64,000 nucleotides of DNA from an uncultured beta proteobacterium. GTDB lineage: Bacteria; Pseudomonadota; Gammaproteobacteria; Burkholderiales; SG8-41. Under the pieces are notes generated by a model. That model was given only the letters and a program-made list of their open reading frames with translations, had not been told where the DNA came from and searched no databases. The stretch spans positions 19,635 to 83,634 of the forward strand of contig CAIZLW010000200.1 in assembly GCA_903933915.1 (NCBI GenBank). Direction: 5' to 3'. The position numbers were made by a program, and so were the translations under genes. This document shows, one piece after another, positions 63,987-64,000 of the stretch; position 1 is the first letter of the stretch; each line of letters opens with the position of its first letter.

Positions 63987-64000
63987 TATTATTGCCATCA

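Overview
The window is a continuous stretch of a GC-rich betaproteobacterial chromosome, most like a member of the Burkholderiales or Nitrosomonadales. This rests on gene order rather than on any single gene. Typical betaproteobacterial blocks are kdsD-kdsC-lptC-lptA-lptB-rpoN-hpf-ptsN-hprK-rapZ, mlaFEDCB followed by a two-gene ABC exporter, bolA and murA, hisGDCB-hisH, and an orphan Bug-family (tripartite tricarboxylate transporter type) binding protein. There is no prophage, complete insertion sequence, rRNA operon or CRISPR array. The only tRNA found is tRNA-Gly(CCC). No gene-free stretch exceeds 300 bases; the larger gaps (230-451, 32703-32941, 58400-58587, 51756-51957) hold promoters, AT-rich motifs or repeat elements described below.

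Layout. 1-1364: the end of a sigma-54 activator, then a glycine-zipper protein behind its own sigma-54 promoter and a small lipoprotein. 1310-7843 (minus strand): yicC, gmk, rpoZ, spoT, a REC-PAS-GGDEF-EAL protein and a frameshifted receiver gene, joining (p)ppGpp and c-di-GMP metabolism in one gene string. 7912-13543: rph, a repeat, rdgB, hemW, the Bug protein, trmB, thiG, thiS. 13663-20340: a fused acyl-CoA synthetase/GNAT protein, a predicted di-haem cytochrome b, a 996-residue fusion of a four-cluster ferredoxin subunit with a molybdopterin oxidoreductase, and the tRNA. 20411-29812: mutY, then the long minus-strand envelope, sigma-54 and PTS-Ntr operon. 29915-31882: a Kef-type antiporter.

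31971-51755 is a large MSHA-like type IV pilus locus. A major-type prepilin sits behind a good sigma-54 promoter with an IHF-like site. Two further pilin-like proteins, MshK/J/I-like assembly proteins, a GspF platform protein, a c-di-GMP-binding MshE-type ATPase, a TPR protein, a secretin, an ExeA/MshM-type ATPase and a sigma-54 response regulator lie in one orientation. A membrane histidine kinase and the permease of an ABC transporter lie at one end, and an ABC ATPase at the other. rpoN, the c-di-GMP enzymes and the pilus promoter elements in the same window suggest one regulatory theme: sigma-54 and c-di-GMP control of a surface pilus.

51958-63986: the Mla phospholipid transport operon, an ABC-2 exporter, bolA/ibaG and murA. 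These are followed by a MITE-like element, an extra MlaF paralogue whose H-loop histidine is replaced, and the histidine operon up to hisH at the window end.

The most unusual system is the two-gene cytochrome b and ferredoxin-molybdoenzyme fusion at 16434-20244. Other points worth attention are the two sigma-54 promoters, a recurring AT-rich 13-base motif resembling IHF sites, the MlaF paralogue, and several small repeat elements.
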